Shown here: positions 47,820 to 56,855 of the stretch, one piece after another
Layout: every line of letters starts with the position of its first letter
Position numbering within the stretch: the stretch's first letter is position 1
Source: Acidobacteriota bacterium
Lineage (GTDB): Bacteria; Acidobacteriota; Blastocatellia; Pyrinomonadales; Pyrinomonadaceae
Reading direction: 5' to 3'
Assembly: GCA_020199775.1 (NCBI GenBank)
Contig: JAIVJZ010000040.1
Coordinates: 62,001 to 126,000 of the forward strand
Length of the DNA: 64,000 nucleotides
The notes under the pieces: model-generated
Seen by the model: the letters and a program-made list of their open reading frames with translations, nothing else
Told to the model about the DNA's origin: nothing
Databases searched by the model: none
Program-made: the position numbers and the translations under genes

Positions 47820-50225
47820 ATGCGCTCTCGCCTCTTCGCACACGCGCTCGCCATCGCCCTGCTCGCCGCGCCCCTGTTATCACAATCGACCCCGGCGCAG
47901 CGGCGCACGCGGCGCGAACAAGCCAAAACGTCTCTACCGCGCGCGCCTGTTTTTGCGCCCGGCCCGAGCCTGTTTCCCGTGGCCGTGCCCGCGCCCGAAG
48001 AGGTCATCGGCTTTCGCATCGGCGACGACCGCAAGCTGGCCGGTTGGGCGAGCATCGTCGAATACTTTCGCCGCCTCGACGCGGCGAGCGACCGCGTGCG
48101 GTTCGAGGAATTGGGCAAGACGACGCTCGGCGCGCCGTTCGTCATGGCGACCATCAGCGCGCCGGAAAATCTCGCCCGGCTCTCCGAGTTCAAAGAGATT
48201 CAGCGTCAGCTGGCAGACCCGCGCACGTTCGCCAAAGGCGGCGCGGGGGCGGACGCCCGCGCGCGCGCCCTGATCGCGCAGGGCAAAACAATCGTCCTCA
48301 TCACCTGCGGCATCCATTCGACGGAAGTCGGCTCAACCCTTTCGAGCATGCTCATCGCGCACCGCCTCGCGTCGTCCGACGACCCCGTCGTGCGGCAGGT
48401 CTTGCAGAACACCGTCGTGCTGCTCGTCCCGTCTCTGAACCCGGACGGCGTTGACATCGTGAAGAACTGGTACGACCGGACGCTCGGCACGCCCTACGAA
48501 GGAACGAGCCCGCCCACGCTCTATCACAAGTACGTCGGCCACGATAACAACCGCGACTGGTACGCCTTCACGCAGGTCGAGACGCAACTCACCGTAGACA
48601 AAATTCATAACGCGTGGCATCCCCAGATCGTCCACGACATACACCAGCAGGGCGAATACGGCGCACGCCTCTTCCTGCCGCCATACATGCAGCCCGTCGA
48701 GCCGAACGTGCCGCGCAAAATCATCGAAGGCTACACCGAACTCGGCAACGCGATGGCCGCCGAGATGCGCGCCGCCGGATTTCAAGGCATCACGACCAAC
48801 TCGACCTACGACGCGTGGACGCCCGCGCGCGCCTACTCGCACTACCACGGCGGCGTCCGCATCCTTTCCGAAACCGCCTCGGCCAAGATCGCGACGCCGC
48901 TCACCGTCGAACCCAAACAACTGCGCTCGCGCGAGGGTTACGACCCGCAGAAGGAGTCGGCCAACTTCGGCCCCGTCTGGCGCGGCGGCGAGTGGCGTCT
49001 CCGGGACATCACGAACTATATGACGGCGGGCGCGTTCGCGCTTCTGCGCCACGCCGCCGAGAACCGCGAAAGCTGGCTCACGCGCTTCTACGAAGTCGGC
49101 AGGGAAGCCGTCCGCGAACGTCCGAGCGGCGAGCTTTTCGCTTACGTCATCCCGCACACGCAGTCGGCCGCGCGGATGCAGAACGATCAGAAGTTGATTC
49201 GCATCTTGCAGCGCGGCGGCGTCGAAGTTGATTACGCCGGGGCGTTCACGTCGGGCGGCGTAAAGTACGCGAGCGGCACGGCGGTCATCAGGATGGATCA
49301 GCCTTACGGCGGCTTCGCCAAAGCCCTCCTCGAAACGCAACGCTACCCAGACCTGCGCGACGAGACGGGACGCCCCATCTCGCCCTACGACGTGACGGCG
49401 CACACGCTCTCGATGCTGATGGGCGTCGAAGCCCGCCCCGTGAGCGCGCCTTTCAAATACCCGAAACTCAGCGCGCGCATCTTCAAAGACGCCGCGCCCC
49501 CGCCGCGCGTCAACCGCCGCCTCGCGCTCTATCGTTCGCACGTCCCCTCGATGGACGAAGGCTGGACGCGCTGGACGCTCGAACAGAACAACATCTCTTA
49601 TGCCCCGCTCGAAGACCGCGAAGCCCGCGCCGGACGCTTGCGCGCGAAGTACGACGTGATTCTCATACCGGATCACTCGCCGCGCGCTCTGCTCGAAGGC
49701 TATCGCAAGGGCACGATGCCCGAAGAGTTGACCGGCGGCCTCGGCGCGGAAGGCGTGCGCGCGCTCGCCGATTTTGTCGAAGCGGGCGGCACGCTCATCT
49801 TTCTCAACCGCGCTTCCGACTTCGCCATCACGGAACTCAAACTCCCCGTGCGCGACGTGACCGAGGGGCTTAAGGAGACCGAGTTCTATGTGCCCGGCTC
49901 GATCCTGCGCACCGAACTGGACACGACGCACCCGGTCGCCAAAGATATGCCGCGCGAGTCAATCGCGTGGGCGGAAGACTCGCCCGTCTTCGAGTTGACG
50001 GACGCGGCGCGCGTGCGCGTCGTCGCGCGCTACCCGGCGACGGCCGACCCTTTGCTTTCCGGCTGGCTGCTCGGCGCGGAGCGGATCAAGGGCAAGGCCG
50101 CGCTCGTCGAGATCACGCAGGGCAAAGGCCGCGTCTATCTCTTCGGCTTCCGCCCGCAATACCGCGCGCAGTCGTCCGCCACTTACCCGCTGCTCTTCAA
50201 CGCCATCAGGGGGGCGGGACAATAG
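47820..50225 (+). CDS. Exported M14-family zinc carboxypeptidase-like protein
   Basis: Encodes 801 residues. A signal peptide (about 1-25) precedes an M14 peptidase domain (about 65-370). The first zinc motif is HSTE in TCGIHSTEVGST, the third ligand is probably His in HDIHQQGEYGARLF, and SLNPDGVDIVKNWYD and GHDNNRDWYAF are M14 signatures. The C-terminal 400 residues contain an amidotransferase-like fold (LIPDHSPRALLEGY, GGTLIFLNRASDF) often found in large M14 proteins of this type. It probably digests peptides in the periplasm or outside the cell. Confidence 0.92.
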   Translation: MRSRLFAHALAIALLAAPLLSQSTPAQRRTRREQAKTSLPRAPVFAPGPSLFPVAVPAPEEVIGFRIGDDRKLAGWASIVEYFRRLDAASDRVRFEELGKTTLGAPFVMATISAPENLARLSEFKEIQRQLADPRTFAKGGAGADARARALIAQGKTIVLITCGIHSTEVGSTLSSMLIAHRLASSDDPVVRQVLQNTVVLLVPSLNPDGVDIVKNWYDRTLGTPYEGTSPPTLYHKYVGHDNNRDWYAFTQVETQLTVDKIHNAWHPQIVHDIHQQGEYGARLFLPPYMQPVEPNVPRKIIEGYTELGNAMAAEMRAAGFQGITTNSTYDAWTPARAYSHYHGGVRILSETASAKIATPLTVEPKQLRSREGYDPQKESANFGPVWRGGEWRLRDITNYMTAGAFALLRHAAENRESWLTRFYEVGREAVRERPSGELFAYVIPHTQSAARMQNDQKLIRILQRGGVEVDYAGAFTSGGVKYASGTAVIRMDQPYGGFAKALLETQRYPDLRDETGRPISPYDVTAHTLSMLMGVEARPVSAPFKYPKLSARIFKDAAPPPRVNRRLALYRSHVPSMDEGWTRWTLEQNNISYAPLEDREARAGRLRAKYDVILIPDHSPRALLEGYRKGTMPEELTGGLGAEGVRALADFVEAGGTLIFLNRASDFAITELKLPVRDVTEGLKETEFYVPGSILRTELDTTHPVAKDMPRESIAWAEDSPVFELTDAARVRVVARYPATADPLLSGWLLGAERIKGKAALVEITQGKGRVYLFGFRPQYRAQSSATYPLLFNAIRGAGQ

Positions 50226-50235
50226 AGGATTTGCA

Positions 50236-50285
50236 AAAATGAGAGAGGCGGCGCAAACGGAATGTTTGCGCCGCCTCTCTCATTT
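50236..50285. terminator. Bidirectional terminator, 22-bp perfect stem
   Basis: AAATGAGAGAGGCGGCGCAAAC pairs with its exact complement over a five-base loop; A-rich and T-rich flanks occur on both sides. It separates convergent M14 and UbiB-family genes (stops at 50225 and 50302). Confidence 0.85.
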
Positions 50286-50301
50286 CGTACCGACCTGTTT
50301 C

Positions 50302-52101
50302 TTACCTGTCCAGATACGACTTCGCGGCCATCTTCGCGAGCTTCCACATCTTGCCCCATTCGATGCGCCCGTCTTCGTTGTCGCGCCCCATGAATTTGTC
50401 GAGGATCAGTTTGCGAAACTGTTTGCCCTCGCGCCTGAGCATAAACTCTTTGGCATAGGGCTTCGCCGTCTCGAAGAAACTGAAACCGGGGTCGGTGACG
50501 AGGCCGATACCTTCGAGGGTCATCAGCGCGCGCATGACGTAGGTGAAGTTCGACGGCAGGCGGAACGGGTATTCGTACATCACTTCCGCCAACTCGTAGG
50601 TCAACTCCTTGAAGTTCACTTCGCCGAGCCTCAGATTCAGGTAGTGCTCGAAAAGCCCCTCGACGACGGGGCGCACGAGTTCCGGGTCAACGCCGGGTTT
50701 GAGAAAGTTGAGGTTGATCAAATCCTGCGCGAGGCCGTGCACGTCGCGCGCGACGACGTGAAAGAAGGCGTCGATCATCTGCGATTGCAGGCGCGGCGTG
50801 ATGCGGCCGGTCATGCCGAAGTCGAAGAAGGCGAGCCGCCCGTCGTCCATCACGAGCAAGTTGCCGGGGTGCGGGTCGGCGTGAAAGAAACCGTCTTCGA
50901 GTAGCTGTTTCAAGTAGGTGCGAATCAGCAGGCGGTTGACCTTCACGGCCGAGATGCGGCGCGCGCGTAACGCTTCGATTTCGACCACCTTCGTGCCCCG
51001 GATGAACTCCATCGTCAGGACGCGCTCGCTCGAATGCGTGAAGTATATGCGCGGGACGTGGACGACGCGCCACGTCTTGAAATTCTCGCGGAAGCGTTCG
51101 GCGTTCCGCGCCTCCTGCGCGTAGTCCATCTCCTCGTGGATCGTCTCGTCAAACTCGTCGAGCATCCCCTGCCAGTCGGCGTTCTCGTTGAACGAAGGGT
51201 AGCGCGCGAGGCGCGCGACGATGCGGCGCAGCACGGCGATGTCGAGGCTGACCGTCTCCGCGAGCGCGGGGCGTTGCACTTTGACCGCCACCTCTTCGCC
51301 CGTGTGCAGCCGCGCGCGGTAAACCTGACCGAGCGAAGCGGCGGCCACCGGCGCGGCGTCGATCTCGGCGTAAGCCTCTTGGAGCGTGCGGCCGAGTTCC
51401 GCTTCGATGCGCGCGTAAGCCTCCGTCGTCGGGAACGGCGGCACTTGATCTTGCAGCAGCGATAGTTCCTTGACGTAAGCGAGCGGCAGCAGGTCGCCGC
51501 GCGTGCCGAGCGACTGCCCGATCTTGATAAAGGTGGGCCCCAGTTTGATGAGGCGCGTCTTCAACCACACGGCCTGTTCGCGCAGCCGCGCCTCCTTGCT
51601 GCTCGATTCGTCCGCCCCGCGAAAGACAAGATGACGCACCAAGCGAATGAGGCGGTCAAGACCACGGCTGAAAACGTCGCGCGCCTGCGCACGCCGGAGC
51701 AGCACGGAACGCCCGCTTGCTCGCGCCTCTTCGAGTCGCCGCGCGCTCATGCGCCGGTTGTACTTCGCGCGCGCCTCGTAATTTTCCAGAAACAGGTAGA
51801 AGCCGAGCGTGCCGAGCACGCGCGCGACCTGTAGAGTGCGCCACCACCCGCGCCAGCCGCTCGCCAGCAGCGCCGCTTCCTCCGCGCGCGCCTCCGCTTC
51901 GACGGCGCGCGCGACACGCTCTTTGGTGTCGCCGCCGACAGCGGCGTTGGCGGCGGGCTGCTCTCCCGCGCGCGCGGAAGGAACGAGGCTCATGGCCGAA
52001 GCCACGCGCCCGTTGCCGTTCTTACGTGCGCCGCCGTTTTGGGCGTGCCCGTTGCCGTTCGACGGAACTAAAGAGTTCGATTTTTTCTCAGTCGTTGCCA
52101 T
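50302..52101 (-). CDS. AarF/ABC1/UbiB-family kinase-like protein
   Basis: Encodes 599 residues. An N-terminal low-complexity Asn/Gly stretch is followed by the UbiB signature [19 protein letters not shown] (KxGQ motif), the Ala-rich nucleotide loop [20 protein letters not shown], then [25 protein letters not shown] and DFGM (the kinase DFG equivalent). A possible C-terminal membrane segment is not obvious. The family supports ubiquinone or menaquinone biosynthesis, probably by ATP-dependent extraction of lipid intermediates. ATG 52101 is used; a GTG lies six bases upstream. Confidence 0.92.
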   Translation of the reverse strand: MATTEKKSNSLVPSNGNGHAQNGGARKNGNGRVASAMSLVPSARAGEQPAANAAVGGDTKERVARAVEAEARAEEAALLASGWRGWWRTLQVARVLGTLGFYLFLENYEARAKYNRRMSARRLEEARASGRSVLLRRAQARDVFSRGLDRLIRLVRHLVFRGADESSSKEARLREQAVWLKTRLIKLGPTFIKIGQSLGTRGDLLPLAYVKELSLLQDQVPPFPTTEAYARIEAELGRTLQEAYAEIDAAPVAAASLGQVYRARLHTGEEVAVKVQRPALAETVSLDIAVLRRIVARLARYPSFNENADWQGMLDEFDETIHEEMDYAQEARNAERFRENFKTWRVVHVPRIYFTHSSERVLTMEFIRGTKVVEIEALRARRISAVKVNRLLIRTYLKQLLEDGFFHADPHPGNLLVMDDGRLAFFDFGMTGRITPRLQSQMIDAFFHVVARDVHGLAQDLINLNFLKPGVDPELVRPVVEGLFEHYLNLRLGEVNFKELTYELAEVMYEYPFRLPSNFTYVMRALMTLEGIGLVTDPGFSFFETAKPYAKEFMLRREGKQFRKLILDKFMGRDNEDGRIEWGKMWKLAKMAAKSYLDR

Positions 52102-52321
52102 TTTCACTCTGATGATAAATCACACTTGTCGCAATCCTGTGACAGTCGGGTTCATTCCTTGTACGTTGGATGGCTGAGATTAGATGCGTTTTAAATTTGT
52201 TCTGCCCGCCGCGCGCCTGCTCTAGCGGATCATATATTTGACGGGTTCGCGAGTGAGTTGGGGCGGTAGAAAGGGCGAATGATCGGAGGGCGTTTTTGTT
52301 GTCAAACGGCTCGCGCCTGCT

Positions 52322-53281
52322 TCAAATGATTGCCAGCGAACCGCGCACGCCCGGGTGCGCGAAATAGCGCGCGGCGCGCGCGACATCCCTGTCAATCTGC
52401 GTCTTCAAATCGGCGACCCCTGTGAACTTTAGCTCGTCGCGCAGGCGGTGCAGGAAGCGCACGCGCACCACGTCGCCGTAGAGGTCGCCGCCCCAATTCA
52501 TCACGTAAGTCTCGACGGAAGGCGCGGCCTCGCGCGCGCCCGCAAAGGTCGGGCGCGTGCCGATGTTCGTGACGCTGCGCCGCCACGCGCCGTCAATCAA
52601 AGTGGCCGTCACGTAGACGCCGCCGCGCGGGATGACGCGATTCTGCGGGTGCAGGTTGGCCGTCGGGAAGCCGAGCGTGCGCCCGCGCTCGTCGCCCCTG
52701 ACGACGCGCCCCTCGACGCCGTAAGGCCGCCCCAGCATGCGTCGCGCCAGATTCACGCGCCCGGCAGCCAGCATCTCGCGAATCCGGCTCGAACTGATCC
52801 TTGCGCCCCGCAGGCGCACCTCCGCCACCTCGTCGGCGTGAAATCCGAGACGCCCGCTCGCCGCCTTCAACAACTCGATGTTGCCCTCGCGCTCGCGCCC
52901 GAACGCGAAGCCGCGACCCAGATACACTTCCCTCGCCTGCAAACGCTCACGCACCACGTCGCGCAGGAACGTTTCGGCGCGCACCTGCGCGAACTCCCCG
53001 TCGAAACGGATGACGATTGCCTGCTCGATGCCGAGCACGCGGAAGGCTTCGAGCTTCTGGTCGAAGGTCTGCAACAGGGGGGGCGCGGATTCGGGGTGCA
53101 GCACGGCGCGCGGGTGCGGGTCGAAGGTGATGACGGTCGGCACGCTCTTAGTCGCACGCGCGCGCTCGACCACCGTTCGCATGATCAACTGGTGGCCGAG
53201 ATGAAGGCCGTCAAAGACGCCGAGCGTCAGCACGGTCGGCCTCGCGATCTCCGCGTTGTCAGTTCCGTGAAAGAGGCGCAT
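52322..53281 (-). CDS. ribF: Bifunctional riboflavin kinase / FAD synthetase
   Basis: Encodes 319 residues from ATG 53281. N-terminal FAD synthetase (about 1-185): [17 protein letters not shown] is the HxGH nucleotidyltransferase motif, [12 protein letters not shown] follows, then [13 protein letters not shown]-terminal riboflavin kinase (about 190-315): [20 protein letters not shown] and GVYVTATL, plus [13 protein letters not shown]. It converts riboflavin to FMN and FAD, needed by the flavoenzymes of the island. The start is TTCTTATG behind an AACGATG hairpin; no FMN riboswitch is seen. Confidence 0.95.
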   Translation of the reverse strand: MRLFHGTDNAEIARPTVLTLGVFDGLHLGHQLIMRTVVERARATKSVPTVITFDPHPRAVLHPESAPPLLQTFDQKLEAFRVLGIEQAIVIRFDGEFAQVRAETFLRDVVRERLQAREVYLGRGFAFGREREGNIELLKAASGRLGFHADEVAEVRLRGARISSSRIREMLAAGRVNLARRMLGRPYGVEGRVVRGDERGRTLGFPTANLHPQNRVIPRGGVYVTATLIDGAWRRSVTNIGTRPTFAGAREAAPSVETYVMNWGGDLYGDVVRVRFLHRLRDELKFTGVADLKTQIDRDVARAARYFAHPGVRGSLAII

Positions 53282-53289
53282 AAGAAAAG

Positions 53290-53381
53290 TATGAACGCGG
53301 AACGATGAACGATGAATGAAAGCATTAACTTGGTTGAGTGCTTTCATTCATCGTTCATCGTTCCACGTTCATCGTTCATCA
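53290..53381. repeat. Heptamer hairpin, AACGATG family
   Basis: It lies between the ribF start and the MBL-hydrolase stop, both on the minus strand. The last MBL codons (Asp-Glu-Arg-stop) are themselves repeat units. Confidence 0.9.
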
Positions 53382-54139
53382 CTTATCTCCAATCCGTCGT
53401 AGCCGAACTCGACGCCGCTTGGGAGCAGCGCGGAGTCGCGTGCGTGTTTGATGTCGTGCGCGATGTGGGTCAAGTAGGCGCGGCGCGGTTTGAGTTCTTC
53501 GATGTAGGCGAGGGAGCGTTCGAGCGAGAGGTGCGTCGGGTGCGCGGTGAGCCGCAGGCAGTCGAGCACGAGCACGTCGAGGCCGCGCAGGGCTTCGAGC
53601 GTGGCGGGCGGAATCTCGCTGAGATCGGTGGCGTAGGCGAAGTCGTTGCAGCGGTAGGCGACGACGGGCAGCCGCCCGTGAATGACTTCGACGGGCGTCA
53701 CTCGAAAATCCCGACTGAGGCAAAACGGCGCGCCGTCAACGACCGTGTGCGCGACGACTTGCGGAAGACCGCCGCCGAAGTGCGACGGCTCGAAGACGTA
53801 TTGAAAGATGCGACGAATGTCGCGCCACGCGCGTTCGTTGGCGTAGACGCCGAGCGCGCCGTGGCGAAAGTTGAGCGGGCGAATATCGTCGAGGCCGAAG
53901 ATGTGGTCGGCGTGGCAATGCGTGATGAGCACGGCGTCGAGCCGTTTCAATTTCTGCCGGAGAGCCTGCTGGCGAAAGTCGGAGGAGGTGTCGATCAGCA
54001 CGCTCTGCCCGTCGTGCTCGACGAGGACGGAGACGCGCAAACGCCGGTCGCGCGGGTCGTCGGACGTGCACGTCTCGCACTCGCAGCCGATGGACGGCAC
54101 GCCCGTCGAAGTGCCTGTGCCGAGTAGGGTGAACTTCAT
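53369..54139 (-). CDS. MBL-fold metallohydrolase (PhnP-like)
   Basis: Encodes 256 residues. The GTGTSTGVPSIGCECETCTS opening with paired Cys resembles the PhnP/tRNase Z-type beta-lactamase-fold phosphodiesterases, where the Cys bind a structural zinc. The metal site motif is ITHCHADHIFGLDD (HxHxDH). Further conserved elements are YCN-like YRCNDFAYATDLSE and the C-terminal HIAHD. Likely a phosphodiesterase on a cyclic phosphate; the substrate is unknown. Transcribed toward ribF, with the repeat hairpin between them. Confidence 0.88.
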   Translation of the reverse strand: MKFTLLGTGTSTGVPSIGCECETCTSDDPRDRRLRVSVLVEHDGQSVLIDTSSDFRQQALRQKLKRLDAVLITHCHADHIFGLDDIRPLNFRHGALGVYANERAWRDIRRIFQYVFEPSHFGGGLPQVVAHTVVDGAPFCLSRDFRVTPVEVIHGRLPVVAYRCNDFAYATDLSEIPPATLEALRGLDVLVLDCLRLTAHPTHLSLERSLAYIEELKPRRAYLTHIAHDIKHARDSALLPSGVEFGYDGLEISDER

Positions 54140-54238
54140 AAGGTTTCAAGTTTCAGGTTTCAGGTTTCAAGTTAAAGAACCGGAGAACTAAAGAACCTCA
54201 AACCTCAGTCCTGAAACTTGAAACCTGCAACTTGAAAC
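54140..54238. repeat. Heptamer hairpin, TTTCAAG/TTTCAGG family
   Basis: It spans the spacer exactly from the MBL start (CCTTATG on the minus strand) to the stop codon of the DUF1844 gene. The loop matches the copy at 18795-18885. Confidence 0.9.
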
Positions 54239-54853
54239 TTACCTACCGCCCGTGATGTCGTTGCCGGTGAAGCCGCGCGGGCGTGCGGGCGGGCGTTGCG
54301 TCGAGGTCAAGGAGATGTATTGCATGCGTAATTCGGCGAGCAGCCCTTCGAGAATTTGCCCCTCCTGCGTGCTGAGGTTGCCGTGCGTCTTCTGTTGAAT
54401 CGTGCCGAGCAGATCGATGCAGTGCTTGGCGAGCGGCAGGTCGAGTTCGCCGGGGGCGAGGCCGGGGTGCTCGGTCATGCCCATCGCCGCCGCCGCGGGC
54501 GAGGCGATGAACATGACGAGATTGGCGAAGGCCGTCGGGTCTTCCGCTTCCTCCGCCGCTCCTGTAGCGGCAGCGTCCGGCGCGTCGTGCATCGCCGTAG
54601 CCGGGCGCGACTCGCTCGCGGTTTCGGCGGGTGGCGGCGACGACGACCGCTCACGTCGCGCCGTTTCGGCCGCGGGCGTAGACGCAACGGCAGCGGAGTC
54701 CGCTCCGGCGGCGGCGACGGTTTCCGTTCCGGTCGCGGCGGGCGCGTTGTCGTCGGTTGTGGTATCGGCCTTGCGCTCGATGTCGCGGGGCGTGCCGTCG
54801 GGGTTAAACAGACGCCGGTCTGTAACTTTGAAATGTGGTTTTTCTTCGCTCAT
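54239..54853 (-). CDS. DUF1844-domain protein
   Basis: Encodes 204 residues from ATG 54853 (the frame continues to 55102 but lacks a site). The N-terminus KPHFKVTDRRLFNPDGTPR is characteristic of DUF1844 proteins. A low-complexity Ala/Thr/Glu linker (about 30-110) follows, then the DUF1844 core: FANLVMFIASPAAAAMGMTE, LPLAKHCIDLLGTIQQKTHG and NLSTQEGQILEGLLAELRMQ. Function unknown; such genes are common in Acidobacteriota and Deltaproteobacteria. It diverges from mazG. Confidence 0.88.
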   Translation of the reverse strand: MSEEKPHFKVTDRRLFNPDGTPRDIERKADTTTDDNAPAATGTETVAAAGADSAAVASTPAAETARRERSSSPPPAETASESRPATAMHDAPDAAATGAAEEAEDPTAFANLVMFIASPAAAAMGMTEHPGLAPGELDLPLAKHCIDLLGTIQQKTHGNLSTQEGQILEGLLAELRMQYISLTSTQRPPARPRGFTGNDITGGR

Positions 54854-55104
54854 CTCGTCGCTCGAATTCGAGGCGGCGACCCGCGCACGGGAGCCGCGCA
54901 TCCGTGAGTTAAATTTTGTGATCTTTGAGTTGCCGGAAGATGGTAGCACCGAGCGCGACGCGGCCGCAAGAAAGGGGTTGACGCCGGGGCGCGGAAAGTT
55001 TCTTCCGACCGGCTTGGAACATCCGGCTTTAAGTTTTAGACTTGAACCATCAACGCCCGTGACAACACACTTTGCATGCTCGACTCTGACCTTCGGATAC
55101 ATTT

Positions 55105-55959
55105 ATGCCCGTTACATTCACCGATCTCGTCGCGCTGATGGCGCGCTTGCGCTCGCCCGAGGGCTGTCCCTGGGATCGCGAACAGACCTACGCCACGCTC
55201 GCGCCGATGCTGCTGGAGGAAGCCTACGAAGCTTTCGAGGCCGTCGAAGAGGCGCGCGAGGGTCGCCCCGAGGAGTTGCGCGGCGAACTCGGCGACCTCC
55301 TGTTTCAGATCGTCTTCTACGCACAGGTCGCCTCGGAGCGCGGCGAGTTTACGATTGACGACGTGGTCGAAGCGATTCACACGAAGATGGTGCGCCGCCA
55401 CCCGCACGTCTTCGCGGGCGAGAGCGCGGCCGACTCGGCCGAGGTCTTGCGCAACTGGGAAGCGATCAAGGCCGAAGAGAAACGCGCGGCGGGCAAGAGC
55501 GAGGCGGCGAAAGATGCGTCGCTTCTGGACGGCGTCTCGGCCAGAGCGCCCGCGCTCATGGAGGCGCACCAACTGACGACCAAGGCCGCGCGCGTCGGCT
55601 TCGACTGGCAGAACGTCGAACAGATTTTCGACAAGCTCCACGAAGAGGTGGACGAACTCAAGGCCGCCATCGAAGAGAGCCGCGCGGGCGACGGCGGCGG
55701 CGGCGGCGACGTGGCCGCGAACGAAGCACGGCAGGCGCGCGTGCGCGAAGAGTTGGGCGACCTGCTCTTCGTCGTGACGAACATCGCGCGCCACCTGACG
55801 GTCGAACCCGAAGCCGCGTTGAAGTTGACCAACCGTAAGTTCCGCCGCCGCTTCCGCCACATCGAACGCGGCCTCGAAGCGCGCGGCCGGACGCTCGACG
55901 CCGCCACGCTCGACGAGATGGAAACGCTCTGGCTCGAAGCGAAAAGCAGTGACAAGTGA
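55105..55959 (+). CDS. mazG: Nucleoside triphosphate pyrophosphohydrolase MazG
   Basis: Encodes 284 residues with two MazG domains. N-terminal: [20 protein letters not shown], then [38 protein letters not shown]-terminal: [14 protein letters not shown] and [20 protein letters not shown]. The EExxE...ExxD pattern binds magnesium. MazG hydrolyses NTPs, including damaged ones, and can lower ppGpp-type signals. A Gly-rich insert (DGGGGGGD, about 194-201) is unusual. The start is ATG at 55105. Confidence 0.94.
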   Translation: MPVTFTDLVALMARLRSPEGCPWDREQTYATLAPMLLEEAYEAFEAVEEAREGRPEELRGELGDLLFQIVFYAQVASERGEFTIDDVVEAIHTKMVRRHPHVFAGESAADSAEVLRNWEAIKAEEKRAAGKSEAAKDASLLDGVSARAPALMEAHQLTTKAARVGFDWQNVEQIFDKLHEEVDELKAAIEESRAGDGGGGGDVAANEARQARVREELGDLLFVVTNIARHLTVEPEAALKLTNRKFRRRFRHIERGLEARGRTLDAATLDEMETLWLEAKSSDK

Positions 55960-56059
55960 AGTTTGAATCAATAAAATACCCGGCGCGCGGGCGCGCCTGC
56001 CCCTGCGTGGAATGGCCGGCAATTGTTACTCCACTCGAAAGGCGACGGGAGGTTTCGGC

Positions 56060-56761
56060 ATGGCGTTGGTGCAATTCGTGAGCAATTACGATGACCTGTC
56101 AACGGATCGGGGTTATCAGTTCAAGTTTCATTGTGACAAGTGCGGGAACGGTTACATGTCGCGGTTTCAGGCGTCGGCCATCGGTACGGCCGGGTCTCTG
56201 CTGCGCGCGGCGGGCGATTTGTTCGGCGGCTGGGCCAGCACGGCCGGTAACTCGGCTTACGACATCCAGCGTTCCGTCGGCGGCAAGGCGCACGACGACG
56301 CGCTCGCCAAAGCGGTCGAAGAGGGCAAGCAGCATTTTCATCAATGCTCGCGCTGCGGCAGGTGGGTGTGTCCCGAAGTCTGCTGGAACGCGAACGCCGA
56401 GCAGTGCGAAGAGTGCGCGCCGGACTTTCAGGAAGAACTCGCCTCTTCGCACGCCAACGCGAAGGCCGAAGCCGCGCGCGAACAACTCCACGAACGCGCC
56501 CGACAGACCGACTACGCCTCGAAAATCGACATGGGCGGTGACTCGCATGTGAAAGCCCCGGCGCGAACTGCCGCCGCCTCTTCGGCGCAGACGCGCGCGT
56601 GCGTCTCTTGCGGCGTGGACGTGGGCAAGGCAAAGTTCTGCCCCGAATGCGGCACGCCGGCGACGCCGCCGCGCGCCACGTGTCAGGGCTGCGGCCATCA
56701 ACCCGAAGCCCCCACCAAGTTCTGCCCCGAGTGCGGCGCGAAGATGCCGCTCATCGGATAG
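56060..56761 (+). CDS. Zinc-ribbon protein
   Basis: Encodes 233 residues from ATG 56060 with GGGAGG seven bases upstream; the longer frame from 56012 is rejected. It has several Cys pairs: CDKCGNGY near the start, CSRCGRWVC and CEECAP (about 95-125), and two C-terminal zinc ribbons, CVSCGVDVGKAKFCPECG and CQGCGHQPEAPTKFCPECG. A hydrophobic stretch is absent. Such proteins bind zinc and often nucleic acid or partner proteins; nothing more specific can be said. Confidence 0.85.
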   Translation: MALVQFVSNYDDLSTDRGYQFKFHCDKCGNGYMSRFQASAIGTAGSLLRAAGDLFGGWASTAGNSAYDIQRSVGGKAHDDALAKAVEEGKQHFHQCSRCGRWVCPEVCWNANAEQCEECAPDFQEELASSHANAKAEAAREQLHERARQTDYASKIDMGGDSHVKAPARTAAASSAQTRACVSCGVDVGKAKFCPECGTPATPPRATCQGCGHQPEAPTKFCPECGAKMPLIG

Positions 56762-56788
56762 GCGCGCTCCGTACACGCCAACAAAAAG

Positions 56789-56818
56789 AAGGCCGGTTCG
56801 CTCTAGCGAACCGGCCTT
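56789..56818. terminator. Bidirectional terminator
   Basis: AAGGCCGGTTCGCT pairs with AGCGAACCGGCCTT over two bases (effectively a CTCTAG loop), flanked by A5 on the left and T-rich sequence on the right. It lies between convergent stops at 56761 and 56856. Confidence 0.85.
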
Positions 56819-56855
56819 CCTTGTTTACGGCTCAGACGATGTTTCGTCGAATTCG

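Noticed and set aside
53282-53347. N-terminal extension of RibF through the repeat
   Set aside because: The residues would be translated heptamers; the HxGH-bearing domain begins normally from ATG 53281.
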